The notes under the pieces were generated by a model. It had not been told where the DNA came from, did not search any database, and was given only the letters and a program-made list of their open reading frames with translations. DNA of 63,297 nt, from positions 1-63,297 of the forward strand of contig JAQSXJ010000020.1 in NCBI GenBank assembly GCA_029256725.1, read 5' to 3'. Positions 8,349 to 16,967 of the stretch are shown here, piece after piece (the first letter of the stretch is position 1; every line of letters begins with the position of its first letter). A program made the translations under genes and the position numbers. This DNA comes from Anaerocolumna sp. Its GTDB lineage: Bacteria; Bacillota; Clostridia; Lachnospirales; Lachnospiraceae.

Positions 8349-8864
8349 TTAATCTAAAACAAGTGAAGGCGCTGCATAGGCTCTTGACTTTAATTCATTA
8401 TCCAACATATAAAGTCCTTTGGGATCTCCTGCAAAAAGTTCAAATTTCTTGATATTGTCCTCTGCATTCTTCTCTTCCTCACCCTGCTCTTTGATAAACC
8501 AGTCAAGGAACTGCATGGTACGAAAATCTTTATTGCGATAAGCTGCTTCGTATATGGTATTAATAGAGGCAGTTACAAATTGCTCATGCTCCAATGCCTG
8601 AGTTAAGGGTTCTTTAAAATCCTTGTAGCTACCCTCCGGTCCTGCAATTTCAGTTAAGTTTACCTGCTCACCGTTGTTTAAAAGATATTTGCGGAATAAC
8701 AATGCATGATCTCTTTCCTCCTGCATCTGGACGAAAAACCAGTTCTCAAATCCATCCAGGCTCTGATCTGCATAGTAATTAGCCATATCCATATACAAAT
8801 ACGCAGAAAAGAATTCCTTGTTTATCTGTTCATTTAAAAGTTTTGATACTTCTGGGTTTAACAT
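8349..8864 (-). CDS. ftnA: Ferritin (FtnA type)
   Basis: A 171-residue non-haem ferritin that oxidises Fe2+ and stores iron inside a 24-subunit cytoplasmic shell. The ferroxidase-centre residues are all present at their usual places: Glu17, Tyr24, Glu50, His53, Glu94, Gln127 and Glu130. No haem-binding methionine typical of bacterioferritin is evident. The length is close to the family's. The gene is monocistronic and ends at the terminator shared with the MATE gene. The upstream region has a TATAAT-like box, but I could not pair it with a convincing -35. Confidence 0.96.
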   Translation of the reverse strand: MLNPEVSKLLNEQINKEFFSAYLYMDMANYYADQSLDGFENWFFVQMQEERDHALLFRKYLLNNGEQVNLTEIAGPEGSYKDFKEPLTQALEHEQFVTASINTIYEAAYRNKDFRTMQFLDWFIKEQGEEEKNAEDNIKKFELFAGDPKGLYMLDNELKSRAYAAPSLVLD

Positions 8865-9054
8865 ATGCCATCATCCTCTCTATTATATTCTTCTCAATTA
8901 TGTACATTCTTACCCTTATATATACTTAAGCTGTGTTTGAAAACTCTTTGTAGTTTTAAAACATAACCTAGGTTTGTACATAGTTAGATTATAACATATT
9001 TGTCCCCAATTGGAAATATGTATAGAAGTTTTTGGCAGTTTATTATTTAACAAG

Positions 9055-9144
9055 CATATATTTATAATAAAGCATAAAACAGAATCAACTTTATTGAGGG
9101 GTTATAGAGTTTTCAGCTGTCTTATGCTTTATTATAAATATATG
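9055..9144. repeat. Inverted repeat with 28-base arms
   Basis: The left arm 9055-9082 and right arm 9117-9144 are complementary at 27 of 28 positions, with the AT-rich centre TATTTATAATAAAGCATAA. The loop is about 34 bases. GAAGTTT on the left (near 9025) can pair with AAACTTC on the right (near 9150), leaving a roughly 20-base bulge. It lies between the divergent ferritin and XRE genes. The open frame 9010-9216 that crosses it is not a gene. It has no T-run of terminator type. Confidence 0.6.
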
Positions 9145-9286
9145 GCTGAAACTTCCAAGAAATTACGTTTTTATTATAACTCATTTTTACGCCTTTGTCA
9201 AATATTATTGGAATAATTCCAGTATTAATAGAACACCATTTTAAATATTAATATTTATGATACTATTTATTGGAGAGGTGATTTCT

Positions 9287-9670
9287 ATGGATATTGGTAA
9301 AAAAGTTAAAACCCTGCGGCTTTCCAAGCCCCTCACCCAAAATGAGCTGGCAAATATACTTGGGGTGAGTAAATCTACTATGTCTAATTATGAAAGAAAC
9401 ATCAGCACCCCAGATCCTGATATTTTATTAAAATTAGCTACTTACTTTGATGTAACTGTCGATTATTTATTTAACGAAAAGCAAGATAAATCAAAGGATC
9501 TTATAAAAGAGGGTTCTGCTTATCATTCCGATAAATCCTTAACCAGAGATGAGTGGAATACATTAAGCTACTACAGAAGGCTTAGTGATGAGCAGAAAGA
9601 TTACATTAAGGGTCATATGATACAGTTATATCAGAAAAATACAACTTCTGATAAAACTGAAAAAGGTTGA
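9287..9670 (+). CDS. XRE-family helix-turn-helix regulator
   Basis: A 127-residue protein with an N-terminal Cro/C1-type helix-turn-helix (residues about 5-60: GKKVKTLRL, LTQNELANILGVSKSTMSNY, then the DVTVDYLF closing helix). A C-terminal helical tail of about 60 residues is probably for dimerisation. It is similar in plan to SinR-like or immunity-repressor-like regulators of Firmicutes. The ATG at 9287 is preceded by GGAGAGGTGATTTCT. It is monocistronic with its own hairpin terminator. Its target is unknown; the divergent neighbours are ferritin and a Spo0E-like gene. Confidence 0.85.
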   Translation: MDIGKKVKTLRLSKPLTQNELANILGVSKSTMSNYERNISTPDPDILLKLATYFDVTVDYLFNEKQDKSKDLIKEGSAYHSDKSLTRDEWNTLSYYRRLSDEQKDYIKGHMIQLYQKNTTSDKTEKG

Positions 9671-9710
9671 ATCAGGTACTGTTTGTTTATCACAGCACCT
9701 GATTTACCTT
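9670..9710 (+). terminator. Rho-independent terminator of the XRE gene
   Basis: AATCAGGT (9670-9677) pairs with ACCTGATT (9697-9704), with inner CTG/CAG pairing, followed by TACCTTTATT. The T-run is imperfect. Confidence 0.55.
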
Positions 9711-9770
9711 TATTAATACTGTTACAGCCGTTATTATATTTGTTGCTTTCATAACTATTTCATCACTTTT

Positions 9771-9986
9771 TTATTTTCTCTGGTACAATTCAATCATGGC
9801 ATCATCAAATTCTCTCGCTAATTCGATTACCTCAACACTATTAACTGAACCATCATACATATTTAATAACCTGTGGATCTCCTGACGCTTTTTCTCAATA
9901 TCAAAATATCTTAGATTAGAACCACTCACAACACTCTCTTCCGGATTACTATACTTATTCTTGTAAAGCCTGCTCTTAGCTTCCAT
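9771..9986 (-). CDS. Spo0E-like aspartyl-phosphate phosphatase
   Basis: A 71-residue protein of the Spo0E/YisI/YnzD type, small helical hairpins that remove phosphate from Spo0A~P and so restrain sporulation. The second half carries the family pattern: IHRLLNMYD, a short turn, then VEVIELAREFDDAMIELYQ, where EFDD takes the place of the SQELD motif. The ATG at 9986 is chosen because GGAGGA lies 8 bases upstream; an earlier in-frame ATG at 10004 overlaps that site. The SQELD motif is not canonical, so activity is inferred from the overall pattern only. Confidence 0.65.
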   Translation of the reverse strand: MEAKSRLYKNKYSNPEESVVSGSNLRYFDIEKKRQEIHRLLNMYDGSVNSVEVIELAREFDDAMIELYQRK

Positions 9987-10291
9987 AATTTTATCCTCCT
10001 CCAACCGTATCTCATAACCCCTTAATTGCCCTCTATTTCGTGTGAATACTGTCGAACAACGATATTAAATTTAGTACAATCCGATACCATTTCTTGCTTC
10101 CCAAGCAAATGATATAACTTAATAATATACAAGATTTACTTTTTTTTCAAGTCTTTTCAATAAAAATCAACATTAATTTACATATATTTTTATTTCTTAA
10201 ATAACCTGGCTATTTTCCTCCATAAGGCTGTACAAATGTTTGCATTTGAGTTAGAATATCATTATTAATGCAGTGAAATAAGGAGGTGCCT

Positions 10292-10990
10292 ATGCTTATA
10301 ACTTATATTCATCATAGTTGTTTTAGCATTGAAACAGACGAATCAATTCTTCTTTTTGATTATTATAAAGGTAATATCCCCAATTTTACAAAAGAAAAAC
10401 CCATTTTTGTCTTCTCCAGCCATTTCCATCAGGATCATTTCAGCCCTGTTATTTTTGAGTTGTCAGAGAAATATCCTGACGTAACCTATATTTTATCGAA
10501 AGATATCCGTTTAAAAGAAATAAACAGAGAAAACTATAATATAATTACAATCGGAAAAAATGAATCAATAACCATTAAGGATTCTCTTCAAATTGATACC
10601 CTTCGCTCAACAGATGAAGGTGTTGCCTTTCTTATAAGTGAGAATGGCAAGACGCTTTACCATGCAGGTGACTTAAACTGGTGGGTCTGGAAGGATGATA
10701 CTACTTCCGAATATAATAATATGACAAAGAATTTTAAAGATGAAATAAATAAAATATCCGGCAAAGAAATTGATTTAGCTTTCCTGCCACTGGACCCAAG
10801 ACAAGAGGAACTATACAGCCTTGGCTTTGATTATTTTATGCAGAATACCAAGACTTTTGTAGCTTTTCCCATGCATTTTTGGCTTGATTACAGCATTATT
10901 GAGAAGTTTAAGAATTCAGAAGAGGCTTCTATATACAAAGATAAGATTATAGATATTTCATTTGAAGGCCAGACTTTCCAAATAGATTAA
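10292..10990 (+). CDS. MBL-fold metallo-hydrolase (UlaG-like)
   Basis: A 232-residue metallo-beta-lactamase-fold protein. The metal site motif SSHFHQDHF is seen near residue 48, and the second histidine/aspartate site YHAGDLNWW near residue 125. The family hydrolyses diverse esters, lactones or phosphodiesters; this compact form without a lid resembles UlaG/YtkL-type hydrolases. The substrate cannot be inferred. The start ATG at 10292 has AGGAGGTG immediately upstream. A glyoxalase-like gene follows 42 bases later on the same strand, suggesting co-transcription. Confidence 0.85.
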   Translation: MLITYIHHSCFSIETDESILLFDYYKGNIPNFTKEKPIFVFSSHFHQDHFSPVIFELSEKYPDVTYILSKDIRLKEINRENYNIITIGKNESITIKDSLQIDTLRSTDEGVAFLISENGKTLYHAGDLNWWVWKDDTTSEYNNMTKNFKDEINKISGKEIDLAFLPLDPRQEELYSLGFDYFMQNTKTFVAFPMHFWLDYSIIEKFKNSEEASIYKDKIIDISFEGQTFQID

Positions 10991-11032
10991 TAATTTATAC
11001 TGCTCTCTGGCAGTACAATAATGGAGGAATAT

Positions 11033-11401
11033 ATGAGATTTACATTTGCACACAATAATATTAATGTATTGGATTTAGAGAAATCTTTAAAATTTTATAA
11101 CGAAGCTCTGGGATTAACTGAAACCAGACGTCATGAACCGGAAGATGGAAGTTTTATCATCGTTTATCTCGGAGATAAAACTACCCCTCATTTATTGGAG
11201 CTTACCTGGTTAAGTGATTGGGATCATCCCTATGACCTGGGGGATAACGAATTCCATCTTGCATTTGTAACCGACGATTTCGACAGCGCTTACAAAAAGC
11301 ATAAGGAAATGGGTTGTATCTGTTTTGAAAATCCTGCAATGGGCATCTATTTTATTAATGATCCTGATGGCTATTGGCTGGAAGTAATTCCATCCAAGTA
11401 G
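11033..11401 (+). CDS. Glyoxalase I-like VOC protein
   Basis: A 122-residue vicinal-oxygen-chelate protein similar to lactoylglutathione lyase (GloA), which isomerises the hemithioacetal of methylglyoxal and a thiol. The paired beta-alpha-beta-beta-beta modules are visible. Likely metal ligands are His7 (FAHNNINV), Glu in HLLELTW, His in EFHLAFV and Glu in YWLEVIP. The order and spacing fit GloA closely. The ATG at 11033 is preceded by TGGAGGAAT. It follows an MBL-fold hydrolase gene, and the pairing recalls a two-enzyme glyoxalase system, but that link is inference. Confidence 0.85.
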   Translation: MRFTFAHNNINVLDLEKSLKFYNEALGLTETRRHEPEDGSFIIVYLGDKTTPHLLELTWLSDWDHPYDLGDNEFHLAFVTDDFDSAYKKHKEMGCICFENPAMGIYFINDPDGYWLEVIPSK

Positions 11402-11537
11402 ACAAAAGCTGTAACAGGAACCCCTAGAGTGCTGTACTATATATCTTTAGCTAAACAGTACTGTTTAACTAATTGTAAATGGTTTAATGCACTAGTTTGG
11501 TTTCCAAAACACAATTACCAATGAGAGGAGGTAATAC

Positions 11538-12422
11538 ATGGATATAAATTACGAGCTATATAAGGTATTTTATTATGTAGCCAAAACCTTAAGCTTCTCC
11601 GAGGCTGCTGCCTCCCTGTATATATCCCAGTCCGCTGTAAGCCAATCTATCAAGGTATTGGAGGGAAATCTAAATCAGACCCTCTTCCTTCGAAGTACAA
11701 AAAAAGTCTCCTTAACCAAAGAAGGAGAACTTCTGTTTAAACATATTGAGCCGGCTATTAATTTAATCAGCAGAGGTGAAAATCAGCTTCTTGAAGCCTC
11801 ATCACTAGGTGAGAGCCAACTACGTTTAGGTGCCAGTGATACGATTTGCCGTTATTATCTTGTACCCTTTTTAGAAGATTTCCATCGTAAATATCCCCGA
11901 ATTCATATTAAGGTTACAAACGGCACTTCTTTCCAGTGTGCCAAAATGTTAGAAAATAATGAAGTAGACATTATTATTACGAACTCACCGAACTCTTCCC
12001 TTATAAATAGTATGCATATAGAAACCGTACTTGAATTTAACGATACTTTTATCGTAAACAAGGACTTCTATCCGGTGAAAGATGAACCCCTTACATTAGA
12101 AGAACTGCTTAAATATCCGATTCTGATGCTAACAAAATATTCTACTACCAGCGAATTTCTGCATAATCTATTCTTACAGCATTCATTGGATCTGGTTCCG
12201 GCAGTGGAACTAAGCAGTAATGATTTACTGATCGATCTTGCTAAAATCGGTCTTGGAGTTGCTTTTATTCCCGACTTCTGCTATAGGCGGGATCCGGAGA
12301 ATAAACTGGAACCTATTGAATTAAAGGAAACGCTGCCCTCCAGAAAATTGGTGGCTGCATATAATGATAATATCCCACTCTCAAATGCCGCAAGATATTT
12401 TATTGAACAGCTGACAAGCTAA
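11538..12422 (+). CDS. LysR-family transcriptional regulator
   Basis: A 294-residue regulator with an N-terminal winged helix-turn-helix (residues 1-60: FYYVAKTLSFSEAAASLYIS, QSAVSQSIKVLE) and a C-terminal type 2 periplasmic-binding-like effector domain (about 90-294). Length and order are typical of LysR proteins, which usually control an adjacent or divergent gene. Here the upstream neighbour is the glyoxalase gene on the same strand, 136 bases away. A strong GAGAGGAGGT ribosome site precedes the ATG. The effector is unknown. Confidence 0.92.
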   Translation: MDINYELYKVFYYVAKTLSFSEAAASLYISQSAVSQSIKVLEGNLNQTLFLRSTKKVSLTKEGELLFKHIEPAINLISRGENQLLEASSLGESQLRLGASDTICRYYLVPFLEDFHRKYPRIHIKVTNGTSFQCAKMLENNEVDIIITNSPNSSLINSMHIETVLEFNDTFIVNKDFYPVKDEPLTLEELLKYPILMLTKYSTTSEFLHNLFLQHSLDLVPAVELSSNDLLIDLAKIGLGVAFIPDFCYRRDPENKLEPIELKETLPSRKLVAAYNDNIPLSNAARYFIEQLTS

Positions 12423-12443
12423 AAGTGTATTTAAGAGGATGAT

Positions 12444-12513
12444 AAAGGGTTGTTGCAACGGAATGAATGACTTGTGAGGTCTATGAATTCCTGTAATGCA
12501 ACAACCCTTTTTT
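12444..12513. terminator. Rho-independent terminator, probably bidirectional
   Basis: AAAGGGTTGTTGCA (12444-12457) pairs with TGCAACAACCCTTT (12497-12510), followed by further Ts. It sits between the convergent LysR and 70-residue genes. Confidence 0.8.
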
Positions 12514-12552
12514 ACTTTTTAATTTCCTTTATTGCTTAATTACCTTTACTGC

Positions 12553-12765
12553 TTAATTCCCTTTACTGCTTAAGGGATTACTTCTCTCCTCGAAAAACGC
12601 TCCATTATCCGGATTGCACTCCGACTGAGGTTCATAGGCTGCTTTGTGTACCATTGCTGAGCCAACATAAATATCTCTTGTTTTCTTGTATTTCTCTTCT
12701 AACTCTTGCTTCGTGTTATTAGAGGTTGCTTTAATATTGATATGCTTTTCATTGGGTGAACTCAT
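12553..12765 (-). CDS. Small hydrophilic hypothetical protein (70 aa)
   Basis: A 70-residue hydrophilic protein of unknown function. It is rich in Asn, Lys, Glu and Ser, with a central short helix-like stretch (KQELEEKYKKTRDIY) and no signal peptide or membrane segment. The ATG at 12765 is chosen because AAAGGA lies 8 bases upstream. It looks like the small conserved proteins found in spore-formers, but I cannot name a family. Confidence 0.5.
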   Translation of the reverse strand: MSSPNEKHINIKATSNNTKQELEEKYKKTRDIYVGSAMVHKAAYEPQSECNPDNGAFFEERSNPLSSKGN

Positions 12766-13098
12766 AAGATACATCCTTTCTCTATAGTAGTTGAACTGGA
12801 TTCAACATAAATAGAATAAATTCTGTCAGGAGTTTTCAAATACACCTTAATACAACATATTCTAAATCACTGGCGATTAGGCTAGGGATAAATCTTTCGC
12901 CGCTGCTTTACAAATACAAAGCCTAGTATTGTGTTACTATGACAGGACTTGTTAATTTGCACTATCGGAGCTTTCGATCTGTATAATGATCCAATAATTT
13001 AAATATTGTACTAAGCTTATATTTTCATCAACCTTTATCTTAGTTACAAAGTCAGTATTCCCAATTACTAATCCGGTATCCGGCATATATATTATGAA
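12766..13098. other. Gene-free region
   Basis: No gene is supported. A loose inverted repeat opens with CTGTCA and closes with TGACAG (about 12821-12952), with GGCGA/TTCGCC inside. The pairing is too patchy to call an element. No clear terminator for the DUF1848 remnant was seen. Confidence 0.4.
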
Positions 13099-14004
13099 TT
13101 AAATCCTTTTCATAAGCTTTTCAGTAATCTTATCCTCTTCCTTAAGGTTTCCAATCAGCAATTCATTCCTACTGTTATGTTCTTTAAGATTTCTCTCAGC
13201 AGTTCTTAATCCACTATTAGCATAACAATATAGACAACCATTGGAACAGGTATTATAAGCTCCGATATCAATGCTCTCCATACAGCCACAACCTACTCTT
13301 TGACCATTCGTTTTTCGTATTTTAATTTCACGACCTAATAGTCCTTCAATCAGTTTCGGATCTATACAACTGGCTCTTTGTATACCAGATATCTTTTGAA
13401 GGATATCCTCGCAACAACTTTTAACTGTAATTCCGTATTTTTTAGCAATTGCTTCTAATTCTGCACTCAGACAAATCATCTCATTATCGGTTACAGTTCG
13501 AAAGATACCGGACGCCTCCTGCTTTTTAATTTTCTGGTAAATATCCACAAAACTGATGTTACACACAGTTGTATATCCACATAAACGATGGCACATATCC
13601 TCAAAAACCTGTCGATGATAATCAAAGGTGTACTTCTCATTTAAAATGATCGGATCGTAACGCCATATGACCTTTTCAGTACCAATCAAACGTGACAATT
13701 CTATAAAAGTATTGAGAATATCTTTTTTATCCCGTAAGTTAAGTTCCAGCTCTTTCTCATAAGGTGTTACAGTAAATTGAAAATAGAAGGGATAACCATT
13801 ATGAAGCAGTATTGGTAGTTTAGACATCATAGGTGCAGGATCTTTTGACCAGAAGACAAAGCAGTCCACTGTATCACGGTTCAGATTGATTCTGCTAACC
13901 TGCTTTGCGTTCATAGGATTTCTGACACAGACATAGCCTTCTTCCAGCCGATTAAAAAACCAGTCTGTATAAAATCTTGGAATATCTGTTCTTCTGGATA
14001 AAAA
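13099..14004 (-). pseudogene. DUF1848 protein, start codon lost (beheaded)
   Basis: DUF1848 proteins (about 300 residues, unknown function) begin with a motif like MILSASRRTDIPAFY. Here the frame reads FLSRRTDIPRFYTDWFFNRL from about 14004 downward, but there is no ATG, GTG or TTG between that point and the in-frame stop upstream, which lies inside the palindromic repeat at 14003-14170. The first in-frame ATG is at 13912-13914 and would remove about 30 conserved residues. The rest is intact to 13099, including the C-terminal cysteine cluster (CGCMESIDIGAYNTC, CLYCYAN) that suggests a metal or Fe-S site. The native start was therefore lost by a junction with the repeat. Residual expression from the internal ATG cannot be excluded. 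Confidence 0.8.
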
Positions 14005-14170
14005 GAAGTCCTTTTCTCTGGAAATATTACATTATTTCATATAACAGATTTTTAGTGAAGTGAGGTTACTGTTTTATAAAATGTCGAACGCAAAATATTC
14101 AGAGATCTAGGACTTCTTATATCATGTAACTCAAGTATAAGCCTTTCTGTTTTATGCTAATTGCCGTCCT
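14003..14170 (-). repeat. Large palindromic element A (degenerate, 3'-truncated)
   Basis: Read on the minus strand it starts CAATAGGACGGCAATTAGCATAAAACAG, corresponds to the left arm, apex and part of the right arm of the better copies, and stops within AGAGAAAAGGACTTC, where it joins the DUF1848 frame. AAGAAGTCC and GGACTTCTT still pair, as do CTCTG and CAGAG. The outer right arm is missing. It lies 36 bases after the stop codon of the GH36 gene, in the same sense. Confidence 0.8.
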
Positions 14171-14205
14171 ATTGTGGAAAACTGCTTCTTGATGCTCAAA
14201 TCAGC

Positions 14206-16398
14206 CTATTTTGCCTTTAGAATATACACCTTGCTCTTAAAATCACCCCAACATAAATCTCCCGGAACATTTAATCCATAATTCATTAGCTGAGAACCTT
14301 TTAAGACATCCCCTGTCTCTTCCAGTTCATATTCAAATTCACTGTCAAGACCGTTAAGCTTAAATCGGAACAAAGCATCATTGGGAGTATTCAGTACGCG
14401 GTAGAAGAAAACAACAGCTTCCTTCTTATCCTCTGATAAAAACATCCAAGCAGTATGATTACCATTAAAAGGGCTTAACAGACGATAGAAATCACCATAT
14501 TGAATTAGTCCTCTCATCTTCTTATAAGCAGCAACCTGAGCTTTTACAATGTCCTTTTCTTCCTCTGACATCTTAGTCACATCCAACTCATAACCAAAGT
14601 TACCTGCCATAGCAACATCCCCTCTGAAATGAATGGAGGTCTCTCTTCCGGTCTGATGGTTCGGCACTGCAGATACATGAGCTGTCATTGCACTTACAGG
14701 ATATACGAGACTGGTGCCGTATTGTATTTTAAGTCGCTCAACTCCGTCTGTATCATCACTGGTCCAATTCTGAGGCATATAATGAAGGATTCCCGGATCA
14801 AAACGTCCGCCGCCTCCGGAACAACTCTCAAACAGAATCTCAGGGAACTTAGAAGTAATCTCCTCCATAACTCGGTATAAACCAAGGATATAGCGATGAG
14901 CCGTCTCCATCTGGTGCTCAGCTGTAAGTTTTGCAGATCCGATTTCAGACATATTCCTGTTCATATCCCATTTTACATAGGAAATCTCTGCGCTGTTCAA
15001 GATACTTGAGAGCATTTCAATTACAGCTTCCTGAACCTCAGCTCTTGAATAATCCAGTATCAGCTGATTTCTGCCAAGGTTTCTGAATCTGTCAGGAACG
15101 TGAAGGCACCAGTCCGGATGAGCACGATAAAGCTCAGAATCCGGTGATATCATTTCCGGCTCGAACCACAGACCAAACTTCATACCTTCTGCTTTAATCG
15201 CTTTTGCCAGAGAATCTAATCCTCCCGGCAGCTTCTCTTTATTTACGAACCAGTCACCAAGACTTGAATTATCTGAATTTCTCTTACCAAACCAACCATC
15301 ATCCAATACCAGTAATTCAATTCCCAATGCGGATGCATCTTTTGCCAGTGCCGTCAGTTTTTCCTCAGTAAAATCAAAATAAGTAGCTTCCCAATTATTA
15401 ATAACTACGGGACGTAAGGCATTACGATGTTTTCCTCTTGCCAGTCGGTTACGGTACAATCTGTGATAGGTTCTTGACATCTCACCGATACCTTCTGAGG
15501 AGTACACCATAACAGCTTCAGGAGTCTGGAATTCTTCCCCACTTCCTAACACCCAGGTGAAATCAAAAGGATTGATTCCCATTGCCACTCTGGCAGTCTT
15601 ATACTGGTCTACTTCAACACTAGCAATAAAATTTCCGCTGTATACTAAGCTAAAGCCATATGCTTCACCAACAGCTTCACCTGCATTCTTTGATACCAGT
15701 GCCATAAAAGGATTCTCTGAATGTCCGCTGGCTCCTCTGCGGCTTTCAATAGACTGGGTTCCGTTAACAAGTCCTCTTCTCACCTCATGGCGTTCTCTTG
15801 CCCAGGCTCCGGATAAGGTAATCAGATCAAAATCATGATGATCAAAATCCATGCTCATACTTAAAGCACGAAGTAGCTTAAAAGTGGTTTGTCCCTCATT
15901 TACAAAACGGGCAGAACGTATTACTGCATCGTATCCCTTCATAACAGAATAAGATAAGATTACTATAAGCCCAATCACCTCATCTTTTAAGGTAATCAGA
16001 AGAGTCTCTGCTTCCTCTTCTGCTTCGGTGTAAATGGCAGGAAGGCCTTTCAGTCCCGGTTTACCTTTCAGGATTTCATAGGAATCATAGGATAAATCCG
16101 TAATTCTGGTTCCATTCTCTATTTGTACCTGATAAGCCGGCATACGAAGGTCTGTATTACCATAGGAAGGGTATTCAGCCGGTATGGTATCCAGGGAATA
16201 CCAGTCATCACCGTTTACGGTAGCATTAAAGGAAGCCCTTCCTGAAGCTTTTACCATAGCTTGTACTGACGGGCTGTCTATTTTATTTCCCCAGTAAATA
16301 TGGGATAGATATTTATCCTTTTGAATCTGTAAAATATACGTGGATTTTTCTGTCTGCAGTATAAAACTACTGCTCTTCTGTTCAAACTGTATACTCAT
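14206..16398 (-). CDS. agaA: GH36 alpha-galactosidase
   Basis: A 730-residue cytoplasmic enzyme that removes alpha-1,6-linked galactose from melibiose, raffinose and galactomannan fragments. It has the GH36 plan: N-terminal beta-sandwich (1-330), (beta/alpha)8 barrel and small C-terminal beta domain. The nucleophile is Asp478 in YVKWDMNR and the acid/base is Asp548 in TSDDTD, the positions I recall for the Geobacillus enzyme AgaA. The start at 16398 has AGAGGAAA upstream; a longer frame exists but has no binding site. There is no signal peptide, so substrates must be imported. Same-sense copies of the large palindromic repeat lie on both sides (14003 and 16568). Confidence 0.95.
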   Translation of the reverse strand: MSIQFEQKSSSFILQTEKSTYILQIQKDKYLSHIYWGNKIDSPSVQAMVKASGRASFNATVNGDDWYSLDTIPAEYPSYGNTDLRMPAYQVQIENGTRITDLSYDSYEILKGKPGLKGLPAIYTEAEEEAETLLITLKDEVIGLIVILSYSVMKGYDAVIRSARFVNEGQTTFKLLRALSMSMDFDHHDFDLITLSGAWARERHEVRRGLVNGTQSIESRRGASGHSENPFMALVSKNAGEAVGEAYGFSLVYSGNFIASVEVDQYKTARVAMGINPFDFTWVLGSGEEFQTPEAVMVYSSEGIGEMSRTYHRLYRNRLARGKHRNALRPVVINNWEATYFDFTEEKLTALAKDASALGIELLVLDDGWFGKRNSDNSSLGDWFVNKEKLPGGLDSLAKAIKAEGMKFGLWFEPEMISPDSELYRAHPDWCLHVPDRFRNLGRNQLILDYSRAEVQEAVIEMLSSILNSAEISYVKWDMNRNMSEIGSAKLTAEHQMETAHRYILGLYRVMEEITSKFPEILFESCSGGGGRFDPGILHYMPQNWTSDDTDGVERLKIQYGTSLVYPVSAMTAHVSAVPNHQTGRETSIHFRGDVAMAGNFGYELDVTKMSEEEKDIVKAQVAAYKKMRGLIQYGDFYRLLSPFNGNHTAWMFLSEDKKEAVVFFYRVLNTPNDALFRFKLNGLDSEFEYELEETGDVLKGSQLMNYGLNVPGDLCWGDFKSKVYILKAK

Positions 16399-16567
16399 AT
16401 TTTCCTCTATTCCGCCGCCAACGCAGCACATATTCCTATGAAAGAAGCTTAAAATGAGCATCCCTGCTCATTTTGGAGTTTTGTTTTCATTGCAAAGCTG
16501 TTTCTTCTTATTATTAATCTAATTCATGATTCATGTATCAAAAAATCTAACTCCATAAATTTCAGGA

Positions 16568-16808
16568 GAATTGCACAAAACAGAAAGAACGAATGTGCCT
16601 ATGGAAAGGTATTAGAAGTCCTTTTCTCTGAATATTTTGTGCTATAATGTAAAACAGATTGTCTGAGTACACATAGTGTACTCATGCGTAGCGAGTTATC
16701 TGTTTTACATTATGACAAGCACAAAACATTCAGAGAATTAGGACTTCTTATGCCTTGGAATTGAAACATGAGTTCTTTCTGTTTTGTGCAATTCGCCGTC
16801 CCCTTGTG
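16568..16808 (-). repeat. Large palindromic element B (sense minus)
   Basis: Outer arms pair over 23 bases (16568-16590 with 16772-16794). On the minus strand the element opens with CAAGGGGACGGCGAATTGCA. Internal loops (ATGTTTCAATTCCAAGG against CCTTTCCATAGGCACAT), the CTCTGAA/TTCAGAG helix and ATAATGTAAAACAGAT/ATCTGTTTTACATTAT helix match copy C at 26699. The apex is GAGTACAC with its complement. It lies between the divergent GH36 gene and the deacylase pair; in its own sense it precedes GH36. Confidence 0.88.
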
Positions 16809-16905
16809 AAAACCTACCCTTTTGACACTCAATTCAAAACTGTTACAACATATTGTACCCAAATATAACAGTAACCTCAAGTATTATTTTCAGCAATTAC
16901 CGTTC

Positions 16906-16934
16906 TTGTTTTTCTTACTGAAAAATGTTATGAT
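16906..16934 (+). promoter_or_regulatory. Sigma-A-type promoter for the deacylase pair
   Basis: TTGTTT at 16906-16911 and TATGAT at 16929-16934 with a 17-base spacer, 33 bases before the start codon at 16968. Confidence 0.65.
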
Positions 16935-16967
16935 TAGTTGAAAAATCTGCGGAAAGGATGTGGTTTT

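Noticed and set aside
9010..9216. Open frame of 68 codons between ferritin and the XRE gene
   Set aside because: It consists mostly of the arms of an inverted repeat, has no ribosome binding site and no recognisable content.
12821..12952. Inverted repeat CTGTCA ... TGACAG
   Set aside because: Internal pairing is patchy and no second copy was noticed; too weak to list as an element.
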